Notes under the pieces: model-generated | Databases searched by the model: none | Seen by the model: only the letters and a program-made list of their open reading frames with translations | Told to the model about the DNA's origin: nothing | Shown here: piece after piece, positions 34,261 to 45,483 of the stretch | How positions within the stretch are numbered: position 1 is the first letter of the stretch | Layout of the letters: each line of letters opens with the position of its first letter | Position numbers and translations under genes: made by a program | Source of the DNA: Theocolax elegans | Lineage: Eukaryota > Arthropoda > Insecta > Hymenoptera > Cerocephalidae | Length of the DNA: 64,000 nucleotides | Assembly (NCBI GenBank): GCA_026168455.1 | Contig: CM047426.1 | Span: forward strand, 58,873,812 to 58,937,811 | Direction: 5' to 3'

Positions 34261-34381
34261 TAGATTGATGTTTCGTTACAGAAAATAAAAGCTAGATGGA
34301 GCAGATAAGTTGGAGCTGGATATAGCTGGATAAGAAGCTAGAAGTTTAACTTAGAAATTGCAGCTAGAAGAGATCAAGACA

Positions 34382-34395
34382 ACCACGGGAGGGAG
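34382..34395 (+). promoter_or_regulatory. Polypurine tract of copia
   Basis: ACCACGGGAGGGAG directly precedes the 3' LTR; GGGAGGGAG is the purine run. Confidence 0.8.
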
Positions 34396-34691
34396 TGTTG
34401 GAAATAAGACGTGATAGTCTCTCTCTCTCTCTCTCTCTCTATCGTTACCAACTGAGTAACGAGGAGTGGGGAGGACCCCGGAGGAAGCGACGCAAGCGGC
34501 GGTGCGGTGAGATCAGTTTCTCCCGCTACTGCACTCGAGCCAGGGATCTCGATACGGTCGGATGTACCAAGGCCTCCCCCAGTGTACATACGTTTTAATA
34601 TATATAGAATAAATGAGTTTATCATTTCATAATATAAACGGTGAGTTTATCATTGAAGCCAAGCCCATCCTCTCCTGTTTTTATTCCAACA
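34396..34691 (+). repeat. 3' LTR of the copia element
   Basis: 296 bp from TGTTGG to CCAACA, with (TC)n at 34421-34440 and AATAAA at 34608-34613, followed by target duplication ATAAT. Confidence 0.9.
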
Positions 34692-35831
34692 ATAATAAAT
34701 TAAATATATATAAATAGACATTGTTTAGTTGGGAATAAACAAGGTAAGGAGTGTTACGTGTTAAGGAGAGAGAGAGGATTGTTAGAAGGGAAGTACAGGT
34801 TATATTAATACATATAATTAATTATTATAAATATTTATGGTCACCAAAAACACTTACGAGCATATACAATATACTTATGAAATCCTCTCCGTGAGCGGTT
34901 GTTGACATCGGTGTTGGAGATGTTTCGCCGTGTGCTGCGTCGCCTGAGGAGCCTTGGTAGGTGCGTGCGCGCACCTCCGGACGCGCACCACTCCGCGGTA
35001 GTACCCGGGTACTATTCCCGACGGTGGGGATCGCGCACACCCGGGGAAACGGTCGCGAGGCACGTTGTTTACGTGCCGGCCCGCGCTCAGTTGTCGCCAT
35101 CTTGAATCGATCTAGATTCAAGCGCGCGCACACTGAACACGCGGTCCGCGCTCGTATCGATACGGGGATCGCGCGCATATCGTATAGGGAATTCGGAACG
35201 CGGATAGTGGGGGAACATGTGTATAATAGTAAGGAGATAAATTTATATTTGAATTTCGCGCTGTTAACTAGAGAATAATTTAGTGATCTATTGAACCAAT
35301 CAATAGATGATTTTATTAGAGAATAAGACTTCCGTATGGGTAAATATAACAGCATATCACGTTATATGACTGTAATTACCTTAAATACGGAAAGTCGAAA
35401 TACTAGTTGGGACAATGATAACTTATGCAAATTAGTTGTCATTTTTATCTATAGTAGGGTAAATACGGATAGCTTTATTACACCTGTGACGGATACGGAA
35501 GGGTTGGAGAATTTTAATATTGCCGTATCCCTCGCAGGTAACGAGAGAGAGAACAGATAGGGATATTGGGAGATTGAGGGAGATAGAAAATCGGGGAAGA
35601 AGTTTGGCGTGACTCGGAAAACGGATCCTCGCCATTCTGATCCTATCGATCGTCCTAATAGTATTGTTTTTTCTGATTCTATCGATCGTCAAAAGTGTAT
35701 CTCAGATTATACAGATTAATTACAGAGTGTTATTTTGAATCTATCGATCGCATTAACAGAGGTTTTGCATTTATTTCCGCATAATTGAGGAGAAAATCAT
35801 ATTGATACCAATAAGGAGGAATAATTATTCG

Positions 35832-35887
<56 letters not shown>

Positions 35888-36000
35888 CTCCAAACGAAAT
35901 AGTATCCGAGAATCTTATTTATATTATATTGATTTTCATATTGATTTTATTTCATCGAATTGGTGAGTTATTTTAATTATTAATATAATAATTGATTTAT

Positions 36001-36442
36001 TACCGACGCGGTGGCGGAGTGGTGGAAGCGCACCTCGGCCGATCGCGAAAGTTAAGCAGCGCTGAGCGCGGTTAGTACTTGGATGGGAGACCATTCTCGT
36101 GCGGCTTTCGTGATCGGTTAGGTGTTTTTCACATTCCACAACGTGAGCGGGAGGTGTGAAACATTCGGTTTAGGTGTCAAGGCCTACGCAATGTGACTTT
36201 GACACCCAAAAAGAATGTTTCGAATACACCGGCCATCTCGGGTGAGGTTTTCCCTGCTTCACAGGTTTCCCTCACCCACGGGCATAACCCCGGGCGAATG
36301 CGAGATGGTGGGGTTTTTAAGAGAGGGATAAAGCACCCACACATAGGTGGTAGGTGGACACCGTTAAAGTCCCCCAGGGGATAAACGGTAGGAAGTGCCA
36401 GAAAAAAAAGAGGGCACAAAATCAAGAATAAAAAAAAAAAAG
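36001..36442 (+). mobile_element. 5S-rRNA-derived SINE with 14-bp target duplication
   Basis: A 442-bp insert in the 5' LTR of A. AATAATTGATTTAT precedes it (35987-36000) and follows it (36443-36456), while the 3' LTR of A has this sequence once (45584-45597). Near 36047-36093 it carries the 5S internal promoter region: AGTTAAGCAGCG, GCGCGGTTAGTACTTGG and ATGGGAGACC. The first 40 bp (GGTGGCGGAGTGGTGGAAGCG) look like a tRNA-Leu/Ser A box. A body with a TTAGGTGTCAA/TTTGACACC stem and a poly(A) tail (36430-36441) completes it. Transposed by a LINE, transcribed by Pol III. Confidence 0.9.
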
Positions 36443-36646
36443 AATAATTGATTTATCAGTGGGGACAATAAGGATAACTTCAGTGCGCGTTTTTCTTATT
36501 AAATTAAATTATTTATTCGATTAATTATAAATTAACGTTCTCTCTCTCGTGGTTAGTGGTGCCACGGGATCCGGATGTTGGGATCCGGAAATAATTTTGT
36601 TTAAATAATATTTTTTTTTATTTGAATTATAAACCAGCATCACATT

Positions 36647-36660
36647 TGGCGCCCAACGTG
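36647..36660 (+). promoter_or_regulatory. Primer-binding site of element A (tRNA-Lys)
   Basis: TGGCGCCCAACGTG lies two bases after the LTR end at 36644 and complements the 3' end of insect tRNA-Lys(CTT). Confidence 0.85.
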
Positions 36661-37747
36661 TGTTTTATTGTACATTTAGTGATTAAATTGTTTTCGGTTT
36701 GTTTGCAAATTTAACGGTTTTTTTTTGTACATCGGCGGAAGTTGAATTAACGAATATTTTAGGGAGTGTTTTAAAAATTTCTCAGTGGGGTCGAGAGAGA
36801 GAAATTTTCGGCGTCGGTTACGCCATTCTGGAAAATTGTAAATTCGATTGCTGCCATTTTAACGATTAACTGGCCGCGTGGAAATTTAATTATTACCGTT
36901 TCTAGTGGCAGATAAACTGATATATTATTTTATTTTCTATTATTATTGTAATAATTATTGTTGTTGCTGTCTGTTGTTATCACCTGTTTTGCAAGCGCTT
37001 TTTGTGGGCTGCTGCTATTTTATAGGTGATTTGTTGATTGTTGAATCAAAGTTAATAAAACTTTTATTCGACAATTTAACCATTTTTGCAGTAGACAGTG
37101 GCATCGCCTCGTGCCAAATAAAAAATAGTTGGGAGATAATAATTTATTTTATTTATTGTGTTATTTTCTTATATTTGGGACGTATACATATTATTCATGG
37201 TAATTTTGAATATATGTATTGGAGTTGACCATTTGTAAAAGCAATCAAGAGTTGGACGTGAGGACACCTCAAGGAGAGATATTTCTTTTTTGTGTTACCA
37301 GCCATTGTAATAAGGATTTATTTATTTATTTATTGTTTTTTTTTCATTTTTTAGGAAGATATACAAAACGATAATCTCCAGAGTAATAATTATAATTTAT
37401 ATTTTTATAATTTATATTTATTTTTGTTTGTCAATATTTATTTATATTTATATAGCGGATGTGCATTTTTTTTGGTGTTTCACTTTGTTCGCAATTTACA
37501 GTGGAATTAAGAAAAATTTATTTATTTGGCGCGAGGCTTTATCTGGTCAGATCGGACCCGTGCACCGAAGAGTTCCCATTTAATTTAGTTTACGGGGGAA
37601 TTAAGATCGCTGGGTTTGATTAAGGGAAAGCTTTATATTAAAGTCATTTTTATTTTTTTGGTTCGTTTTTTTAAGTTATTCTCTCGGTTGTTCTCTGTAG
37701 TTATATTTTTTTTTGTTGTTGCTTTTGTGGTATCTTAGTTTACTAAA
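36661..37747 (+). other. Leader of element A
   Basis: About 1.1 kb of T-rich sequence between primer site and gag. Open pieces here translate to low-complexity hydrophobic peptides and are not credible genes. Confidence 0.6.
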
Positions 37748-38632
37748 ATGGGTAGTCATAAGGAACGGATGGAAAATATCCTTAAACAGTCTACATGGGC
37801 GAGGGAATTATCTAGAAATATTTCAAAAATAGACCCTAAATTAATAAAGGAGTTATTGGAAAAACAAGGGTTAAGTACAGTAGGGTAATTTGGGACATTA
37901 AAATATAGGTTATTAAGGGCGGACTGTAGGAAAATAGATGTTAACTTAAACGTACCGTGGTATACGGATGACGAAGGGGAGGGGGAAGTACCGACAAAGG
38001 CAGGTGAAACAGAAGTAGAACAACCCATTAATGAGAATAGTAAGGAAAATAGTGACAAAGGGGAATGTAATAGAAAAGGGAAACAAATAAAGGCGAGTGA
38101 AGACAAAATAATGGAAAATGTTAGTCAGGAGGTAGTGGAAGTAGGGAAAGAAACTCAGATTAGTGAAAAGAATCAGGAGAAAACGGGTGCGCGTAAAAAA
38201 TCGAACGGGAAACCAAAGGAAACGGTAACTGCGGATAGAAGCGAAGTAGTAGGGAGTAACATAGATGTAGGGAGTTTGAAGGTATTAGTAACCGACATTA
38301 TTAGGGAGGTTATGGGTAATCAGTTAGAGAGCGAAGAATCAAAGCGTAAAGTGACAAATGGTAGTGCGGACGAATTAGGGTCGAGAAAAAGAGAATCTAC
38401 TCCCAAGCGATGTAATAACTTAGGGCCAAAGAAGCTAGGTTTCTCAAAGGGCGAGTTTTTGTATAATAAGGGGAAAAGAATTTATTATGTTGAGAAAACC
38501 GATACAGGTAGTAGTTCAGAAGAGGAAATATGCAAAAGTAGGAGAGTCCATAAAGAGAAAAAGTTAATGCGTAGACAGATAGATCAGAATCAGGATAGGG
38601 AGTTAGTTGGGACAGATATGAGCAGGAAATAG
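37748..38632 (+). pseudogene. Element A gag, N-terminal part with SAP-like motif
   Basis: From ATG 37748 one frame runs to 38632 with a single TAA at 37886-37888. Around that stop the peptide LIKELLEKQGLSTVG then FGTLKYRLLRA has the helix-turn-helix spacing of SAP motifs, seen at the N-terminus of several arthropod gypsy Gags. The rest is Lys/Glu/Ser-rich and probably disordered. The frame ends at 38632 and the Gag core continues in another frame at 38694. Confidence 0.65.
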
Positions 38633-38693
38633 TGATAATGAGGGAGGCTGGGAAACTCCGAGGTCTAATAAGACCAGCCAACGTCAGAGAGGG

Positions 38694-39863
38694 GTGAATC
38701 AGTTGCGCAGTATGCAGTGTGTTAAAATGCTGCAAAACTGGAAAATACACTTTTCTGGCGAAGGTAAGGAGGGTCCGGAGGAGAACTTGGCTCAACTTCA
38801 AGATTGCTATGAAGGAACAGCGTATTCTGATACAGAGTTCCTAAGCGCTATTCTTTGTACGCCAGCGAAAACCGGGGTTAGGTGGTTTCGATCAGTAAAG
38901 GAAAAGATTAAGACGCTTAAAGAGTTCAAACGCGCATTCAGACATAGATTCATGGGAATATTAGATAGAGAGGATATCATGGAAGAATTGCGTAGAAGAA
39001 CTCAAGCAAAGGGAGAGGATTTAGCTAGTTATTTATCGTGTATTAGACTAATAGTAGGGCATTTTATTTCGGTTCCATTGATATTTCGTAATCTGTTGTC
39101 GGAGTATTGTAAGGCAATGGAAAACGAATATCTCGATAGTTTGGACGATATTGAGAAGTGGGGGAGAAAATACGAACGGAAGAAAGAATTAGACAACCGT
39201 TACGTTCCTCCGCCACCTAAAGAGAAAACATGGATTCCAGAAGCCGCATACCAAGGCCCGAGAGTAAAAGGTAAGGTGGCTAAAGTGGAAGAAAATGAAC
39301 AGGGTGCAGTAGGGTCGAAAGACAAGCTGAATCCGGCGAAGGTAGACAAAGGGTCGAGTAAAAGCGCGGTTAAGGCTAAAGTGCAGGTGGATTCGCAGGA
39401 GCAGCCAATCACAGCTGCAATGGTTGTGGCCAAGCAGGCACCACCGCAAAATGCGAGACCACCGGTACAGCAGCAGACTGGTTGGTCAAGACCAACAGCT
39501 GCTGGCCAACGTGTGAATTATAATAATCGGAATTTTAATAGTAGGGAATTTCCGTCGAATAGGTGGCAGAATAGACCAGATAATAAGGAATTTAAGGAGT
39601 CGAATAGATTTGTTAGTAATGGAAATAGGGACGAGAATAGAGCATTTCACGGTCCGTGTTTCGAGTGTCAGAAGGTAGGGCATAAAAGTTCCGAGTGTCC
39701 CAATAGGAGGTGCTATTTTTGTAAAAAACCGGGTCATAACATACGGAACTGCTCCCTTCGTAAAACAGAGGGGTTGGGACGACATTCGACGATTGTCCGA
39801 ATTGTACACAGTTTAGAGGGATGTTGGGAAACGGCAAATGGGGAGTTCAGAAAGGTCCCCTGA
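38694..39863 (+). pseudogene. Element A gag core and two zinc knuckles
   Basis: 389 codons open. Gag core: MLQNWKIHFSGEG, then ILCTPAKTGVRWFRSVKEKI and FKRAFRHRFMG, followed by a Lys/Pro/Gln-rich linker. Two CCHC knuckles occupy 39657-39752: CFECQKVGHKSSEC and CYFCKKPGHNIRNC, both with all ligands. A frameshift separates it from the N-terminal part, so full-length Gag cannot be made from this copy. Confidence 0.8.
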
Positions 39864-40112
39864 CTCTCGAATCACGGCAGTAGGGACCGATAGGGCGTTA
39901 CCAAGTTACTGTTTCCCAGAGGTAAATTTAGAAGTAAGGGTCGGGGAGAATATTGATAGGATCAATATAGAGGGTGTGTCTCCCAATTAAATGTAGGGAA
40001 GTTAGATAGGTCTAAGGGTGCGATTCCAAGATCTAAGGGTAATTTACGGTCGATCAGTAGGGACGATCCAGAAAATGATTCAGGAGTTAAAATAATTGAG
40101 GATAGGCTATTA

Positions 40113-40469
40113 ATGGGAGCGGAGAGAATAGATATTGAATTGTTAGCCAAAAAGGGGAAAGTTGATCATGGCGGGACTCAAGTTAGCGAAGGAAGGTCAC
40201 AGGATAATCAAGAGATTAGGGGTTACGATAGACTAAATTTGATTAACAAGGGTGTAGAGTTGCTTTTAAGGGATAATAAGGAAAAAGAAAAAGAAAAGAG
40301 TCCAAAGACTTTCCTTGGCAACAAGGAGACTCCAGATCGATCAACTGAACCGAAACAAGGTGTATCTGTATCTAACATAGAAAATAGGCATTATTTGAAA
40401 GTTGTTTTAGGAGGACAGGAATATAGGGCGTTAATTGATTCTGGTTCCACATTGTCTTTAGTATTTTAG
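40113..40469 (+). pseudogene. Element A protease fragment
   Basis: After a Lys/Glu-rich linker, YLKVVLGGQEYRALIDSGSTLSLVF carries an intact DSG active site (40437-40445). The frame stops six residues later (stop 40467-40469), so the second half of the protease and everything up to the RT thumb are missing. Confidence 0.75.
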
Positions 40470-40473
40470 AACA

Positions 40474-41391
40474 GTGGTCAATTATCCAGTACCCAGGACA
40501 ATCAAGGAATTAAGAAGATTCTTTGGTATGATCGCCTGGTACTCGCGTTTTATTGAGAATGAGGCCGAATTAAAAATACCATTAGTAAGGTTGTTACGTA
40601 AGGGACAAGAATGGATATGGGGGGAGGAGCAGCAGGAAGCTTTCGAGACACTAAAGAGAGCTTTGACTGTTGCACCCGTTCTTGCTCGCCCTGATTTCAG
40701 CAAACCGTTCAAACTGCAGTGTGATGCAAGTAATTATGCACTGGGAGCGGTGCTGACTCAGGAACAGGAAGACGGGGAGCACCCCATAGTCTACATTAGT
40801 AGGGTTTTGTCGGCCGCGGAAAGGAATTATTCCACAACGAAAAAGGAATGTTTGGCGTTGATTTGGGCTATAAAAAAGTTGAGGCCATATTTAGAGGGAT
40901 ATCCATTTACCGCAATCACTGATCACAGTGCGTTGAAATGGTTGCGGAACCTTAAGGAGCCTACTGGTCGTCTCGCTCGGTGGGCTATAGAGATGCAACA
41001 ATGGGACTTTGAGATAGTCCATAGGAAAGGATCTCTCAATCAAGTCCCAGACGCACTCTCTAGTATGTATCCGGGTGAGGTCGATACAGTGGCTGCTTTT
41101 CAGGAGATTAGGTATACTTGGTATTTAAATATGCTCAAGAACGTCGAGCAATTTTCTAACCGTTACCAGCAATGGAGAGTAGAAAACGGTCTATTATATA
41201 GGTACCGTAACGATCCATTGTTGGACCCGGTCACAAATAGGGACGAAGATTGGAGATTAGTGGTTCCAGAGGAACAGCGAGAACGAGTAATAAGGGATGC
41301 GCACTGCGAAACCTCGGCGGGTCACTTAGGAATAGAAAAGACGTATGACAGGGTTATTAGGGACTATTATTGGAGTATGGTACGATGTTAA
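40474..41391 (+). pseudogene. Element A RT thumb, RNase H and integrase zinc domain
   Basis: The frame enters directly at the RT thumb (IKELRRFFGMIAWYSRFI), with fingers and palm including Y-x-D-D wholly absent. RNase H is complete: LQCDASNYALGAVL, AAERNYSTTKKECLALIWAI, ITDHSALKWL. A linker leads to the integrase zinc domain (HCETSAGHLGIEKTYDRV), where a frameshift ends the frame at 41391. The RNase H residues D, E and D are all in place. Confidence 0.85.
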
Positions 41392-42152
41392 TAGATTCGT
41401 AGTAGGGTGCGATGTTTGTCAGATATAAAGTATCCCAGTTAAGCCCACAAGGATTGCTTAGTAGTAGGGTGATTGAGAGACCTTGGGTAGTGGTGGTAGC
41501 GGATATGATGGAGTTTCCACCTAGTAAGAGTCAATGTAAATACTTTCAAGATTTATTTACTCGGTGGATAGAGCTAAAACCGTTAAGAGCCGCGGATGGT
41601 AAATCAATAGCAAAAGCATTTGAGGAATTAATCTTATTTAGGTGGGAGACTCCTGACTATTTGCTTACTGACAATGGTAAAGAATTTGAGAAGAAATTTT
41701 TAAATGATGTCTTAGCGGAATATGGGGTTAAACATGTCACCACTCCGCCCTACCATCCTCAAGCAAACGCTGTAGAACGGAGCAATCGTACGTTGAAAAC
41801 TATGATTGCGGCGTTTGTTAAGAACGATCACAGGACCTGGGATCAACACCTTAATGAATTTAGGCATGCGATAAATACCGCGATTCAATCGTCTTTAAAA
41901 GTATCATCCGCATTCCTGAATTATGGGAGACACCCCAGACCTGTTAAAAGTTTACGTAGGGAGGTAGAATCAAGGGAATTAATTCAAAAGGGTGATGAAA
42001 AAGCTTGGGCCGATAGGGTACAACGGTTAGATATACTACGAGATATTGTCACCAAGCATATAGAACAGGCGAAGGAAAAACAAGCTAAGGTTTTTAATAA
42101 GGGTAGGAGGGACGTCAGATATTTCCCGGGAGATCAGGTATGTTCCCCCTAG
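41392..42152 (+). pseudogene. Element A integrase core
   Basis: The Cys pair (VGCDVCQ, about 41400-41420) opens in one frame and the core continues from 41412: VVVADMMEFPP (first Asp), LLTDNGKEF (second Asp), NAVERSNRTLK (Glu). The D,D,E triad is intact. The C-terminal domain stops at YFPGDQVCSP (42152), short of the usual length, and the KLxPxYxGP region found in relatives is missing. Confidence 0.85.
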
Positions 42153-42207
42153 GGGAGTAAAGTGTAGTAGGGAATCATAGGATGACAAAAATATATATTT
42201 TGTAGAA

Positions 42208-43577
42208 ATGGCTAGTGGACAGGAAGTAAAGGGAGTAGAAGGGGCAGGAACCATCCGTTCTCCACAGCCGCCGGTATTACCGTTGCAATGGTCGTACAAC
42301 ACGGCGGGTGAGGAGGAGTGGTTGGCTAACGAGGATAGGCGCCGAAAAGAGGAGGAAGGGCGAACCAGCAAGTCCACCGACGGCGGACAACTAATGGAGG
42401 TGGAGGTTCCTGTTGTGGCCGCCGAATCGGTGGCTACGGAGGAGACTCCACTGGTAGGGAGACCTAATTTAAGTTTAGAGATAGTTGTGACAGTTGCTTC
42501 GGCAACTACTTCGTTGACGCCGGCGATGGAGGGGGTCCTCCTCATCCATGATGATGAGGTGGCGGAAACCAACGCTTGGTTGGATGACCATCCAACCCCC
42601 CCTCCCTCGTGGGCGTTACCAATCCTGAGCCGAAAGCCGTCCTGGGATATTCCCGAATGGGATTTGGAGGACGCTGGGCCGAGTTGCGGGTCGGGGGTGG
42701 TTCGGAGTTCGGCTCCAGTTGAGGTGCAGGAGGCGCCGAGGGTTGTCAAGACCAAGAAAAATAAGAAAAATAAGAAGAAGTCGTACAACCCTCGTCGCCA
42801 ATTGCAGCTGGACGATTATGAGCCGCAATTCCTGATCCGTTCCCGATCCCCCACTCCGCCTGGGCCTCCGACCAGGACGGAAACCCAGGACTGCACGGTC
42901 TTATGGAATTTCGTTAATAGAGTAGGTAGAGATAAAGAACGGAAAGAGGGTAGGAATAAGGGAACCACCGGACAGGTAAATAGGGGGGTACGATGGACAC
43001 CGGTTCCATTACCGGAGACGACAGTGGGGTCGCCAGACCTTCCAGTGAGGAGGAATAGTGACATGTTTGGGGGGTTGGATCCTATTCCAACCAACTCATC
43101 CGTGGATCCCCCTCATTACTCTTGCTTTAACTGCTGGAGGAAAGGCCATCGGCAATTACAGTGTCGCGATCCAGTCATTTTTGTTTGTTGCCGGAACTGC
43201 GGTAGAAGGGGGTCGATCTATCAAATTGCCCACGGTGTAAGAGGGTCCATAGGGAGTTTATTAGGGTACAGTTCGAGGAACGGAGAGAAAATTGTAGCAT
43301 AGTAGGGACTTCTTCGTCTGCGATTACGAGGTCTAGATCACCTGTCCGGGGTGTTAGAAGTGAGAGGGTCAGGACGCCGCGTGGGTTGGAAGAAAGAGAA
43401 CCGTTCGGAGTTAGGGAAAGGGAGGAAAATCAGGAGGATTTAGGTAGAGCAACCCGGGGGAACGCGGAACAGACCCTGATTGTTGAAGGAGGTGCGGGAT
43501 CTTCCGGAGGATATCAGGAATGCTATCCTCCGGTCGGTTTTCGTGCCAGACCCCAACAAACCATAATTTATTGTTAA
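42208..43577 (+). pseudogene. Element A ORF3: acidic/proline-rich protein with C-terminal zinc motifs
   Basis: ATG 42208 opens 364 codons. Residues 1-180 are Glu/Pro/Thr-rich, then a Lys cluster (KTKKNKKNKKKS, about 190-201), an Arg/Pro region, and a CCHC knuckle CFNCWRKGHRQLQC (43123-43164). A one-base shift in a G run near 43207-43211 moves the rest to the frame 43212-43577, where a second motif C-x2-C-x9-C-x2-C is completed, followed by an Arg/Glu-rich tail. No signal peptide or membrane segment, so it is not an envelope. A second, Gag-like nucleic-acid-binding protein after integrase is unusual. Function unknown. Confidence 0.65.
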
Positions 43578-43820
43578 TTTTAGTTAGGTTAGGGATTAGG
43601 GATTAAGTTAGATAGTAAGGACATAAGATAGCAGGGTAATTAGTGGTGGTCTCCCTACAAATTAGTAGGGCCGTTGATTATTAAGGAGGAAAGAAAAGGA
43701 GCTCAAGTGCGAGTTGATTTTATTCTTTTTATTTTTTTCTGTGAGTGTGTTGTCCTGCCCCATGGTGTATTCAGGAGGTATTTAAGGAGTAAACTATCCT
43801 TACCAGAGTAAGTAAAGTTT
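43578..43820 (+). other. 3' untranslated region of element A
   Basis: Repeated TTAGG/TAGGG-like stretches (43580-43640) and no coding match, up to the polypurine tract. Confidence 0.5.
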
Positions 43821-43835
43821 AGGGGGGGAGGGTAA
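43821..43835 (+). promoter_or_regulatory. Polypurine tract of element A
   Basis: AGGGGGGGAGGGTAA immediately precedes the 3' LTR. Confidence 0.85.
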
Positions 43836-45437
43836 TGTGATGTGGTACATCACCGAGGCCACCTGAAAATAATATATATAGAATATTAATATTGATTAGC
43901 AAAGGAAGAAACTATATAAATTAAGTATACTTATCTAGTTGTCCTCTTGGGTTGATGCGAAGGTATATCAGGTTGTCCTTGGATCAGCGTGTCCTGGGTT
44001 CCCTCGGTGACAGGTACTCCTTGGCACGCTGCATCTGAAAAAGAGAAATATATTAATATGGATATTTACTAAATAATATAATTAATGGTAAGGACAGGTA
44101 TTATGGGAAAATTATATAGGGAGTTTATAAATATTAATAATAATATAAGTAGGGAGATGTGAGGAAAATGACAACGGATGGGTGTGTTGATTGTTAATTT
44201 GAGAAAGGAAAAAGAAGATAATATAGATTAAATATTACAATAGTTAAGCATTAAAGAGGGATAAAGAACAGGTGGAATTAATGTAAATAGTGGATATATA
44301 ATAAATTAAATAAATATAAATAGACATTGTTTAGTTGGGAATAAACAAGGTAAGGAGTGTTATGTGTTAAGGAGAGAGAGAGGATTGTTAGAAGGGAAGT
44401 ACAGGTTATATTAATACATATAATTAATTATTATAAATATTTATGGTCACCAAAAACACTTACGAGCATATACAATATACTTATGAAATCCTCTCCGTGA
44501 GCGGTTGTTGACATCGGTGTTGGAGATGTTTCGCCGTGTGCTGCGTCGCCTGAGGAGCCTTGGTAGGTGCGTGCGCGCACCTCCGGACGCGCACCACTCC
44601 GCGGTAGTACCCGGGTACTATTCCCGACGGTGGGGATCGCGCACACCCGGGGAAACGGTCGCGAGGCACGTTGTTTACGTGCCGGCCCGCGCTCAGTTGT
44701 CGCCATCTTGAATCGATCTAGATTCAAGCGCGCGCACACTGAACACGCGGTCCGCGCTCGTATCGATACGGGGATCGCGCGCATATCGTATAGGGAATTC
44801 GGAACGCGGATAGTGGGGGAACATGTGTATAATAGTAAGGAGATAAATTTATATTTGAATTTCGCGCTGTTAACTAGAGAATAATTTAGTGATCTATTGA
44901 ACCAATCAATAGATGATTTTATTAGAGAATAAGACTTCCGTATGGGTAAATATAACAGCATATCACGTTATATGACTGTAATTACCTTAAATACGGAAAG
45001 TCGAAATACTAGTTGGGACAATGATAACTTATGCAAATTAGTTGTCATTTTTATCTATAGTAGGGTAAATACGGATAGCTTTATTACACCTGTGACGGAT
45101 ACGGAAGGGTTGGAGAATTATAATATTGCCGTATCCCTCGCAGGTAACGAGAGAGAGAACAGATAGGGATATTGGGAGATTGAGGGAGATAGAAAATCGG
45201 GGAAGAAGTTTGGCGTGACTCGGAAAACGGATCCTCGCCATTCTGATCCTATCGATCGTCCTAATAGTATTGTTTTTTCTGATTCTATCGATCGTCAAAA
45301 GTGTATCTCAGATTATACAGATTAATTACAGAGTGTTATTTTGAATCTATCGATCGCATTAACAGAGGTTTTGCATTTATTTCCGCATAATTGAGGAGAA
45401 AATCATATTGATACCAATAAGGAGGAATAATTATTCG

Positions 45438-45483
<46 letters not shown>

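Larger units (their letters stand above)
27162..34691 (+). mobile_element. Ty1/copia retrotransposon, nearly intact
   Basis: LTRs at 27162-27447 and 34396-34691 start TGTTGG and end CAAACA or CCAACA. ATAAT flanks the element (27157-27161, 34692-34696), and the 3' LTR of element A has a single ATAAT at the equivalent point (about 44296-44300), which confirms the 5-bp duplication. The primer site matches initiator tRNA-Met as in Drosophila copia. Gag, protease, integrase, RT and RNase H lie in one reading frame, in copia order, with only two in-frame stops. The youngest large insertion here. Confidence 0.95.
26754..36644 (+). repeat. 5' LTR of element A, interrupted by copia and a SINE
   Basis: The LTR consists of 26754-27161, then 34697-36000, then 36457-36644; it is colinear with the 3' LTR at 43836-45961, except for short indels (near 26940 a block present in the 3' LTR around 44010-44080 is absent, and near 36575 the block at 45710-45890 is absent). 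A CpG-rich patch (34960-35170), a 16-bp palindrome TAGTACCCGGGTACTA (34999-35014), three CTATCGATCG sites and an (AT)n tract (35834-35884) lie within it. Confidence 0.9.

Noticed and set aside
34825..35355. 176-codon minus-strand frame, identical copy at 44431-44961
   Set aside because: Identity only reflects that both lie in the LTRs of element A; no recognisable domain or start context.
36040..36115. Functional 5S rRNA gene
   Set aside because: The 5' third of 5S and proper terminator are missing, and the segment sits in a target-duplicated, poly(A)-tailed insert.
36905..37228. 107-codon hydrophobic frame in the leader of element A
   Set aside because: Product of T-rich low-complexity sequence; no conserved features.
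42208..43577. Envelope gene in element A
   Set aside because: Hydrophilic throughout, with zinc motifs; no membrane features.
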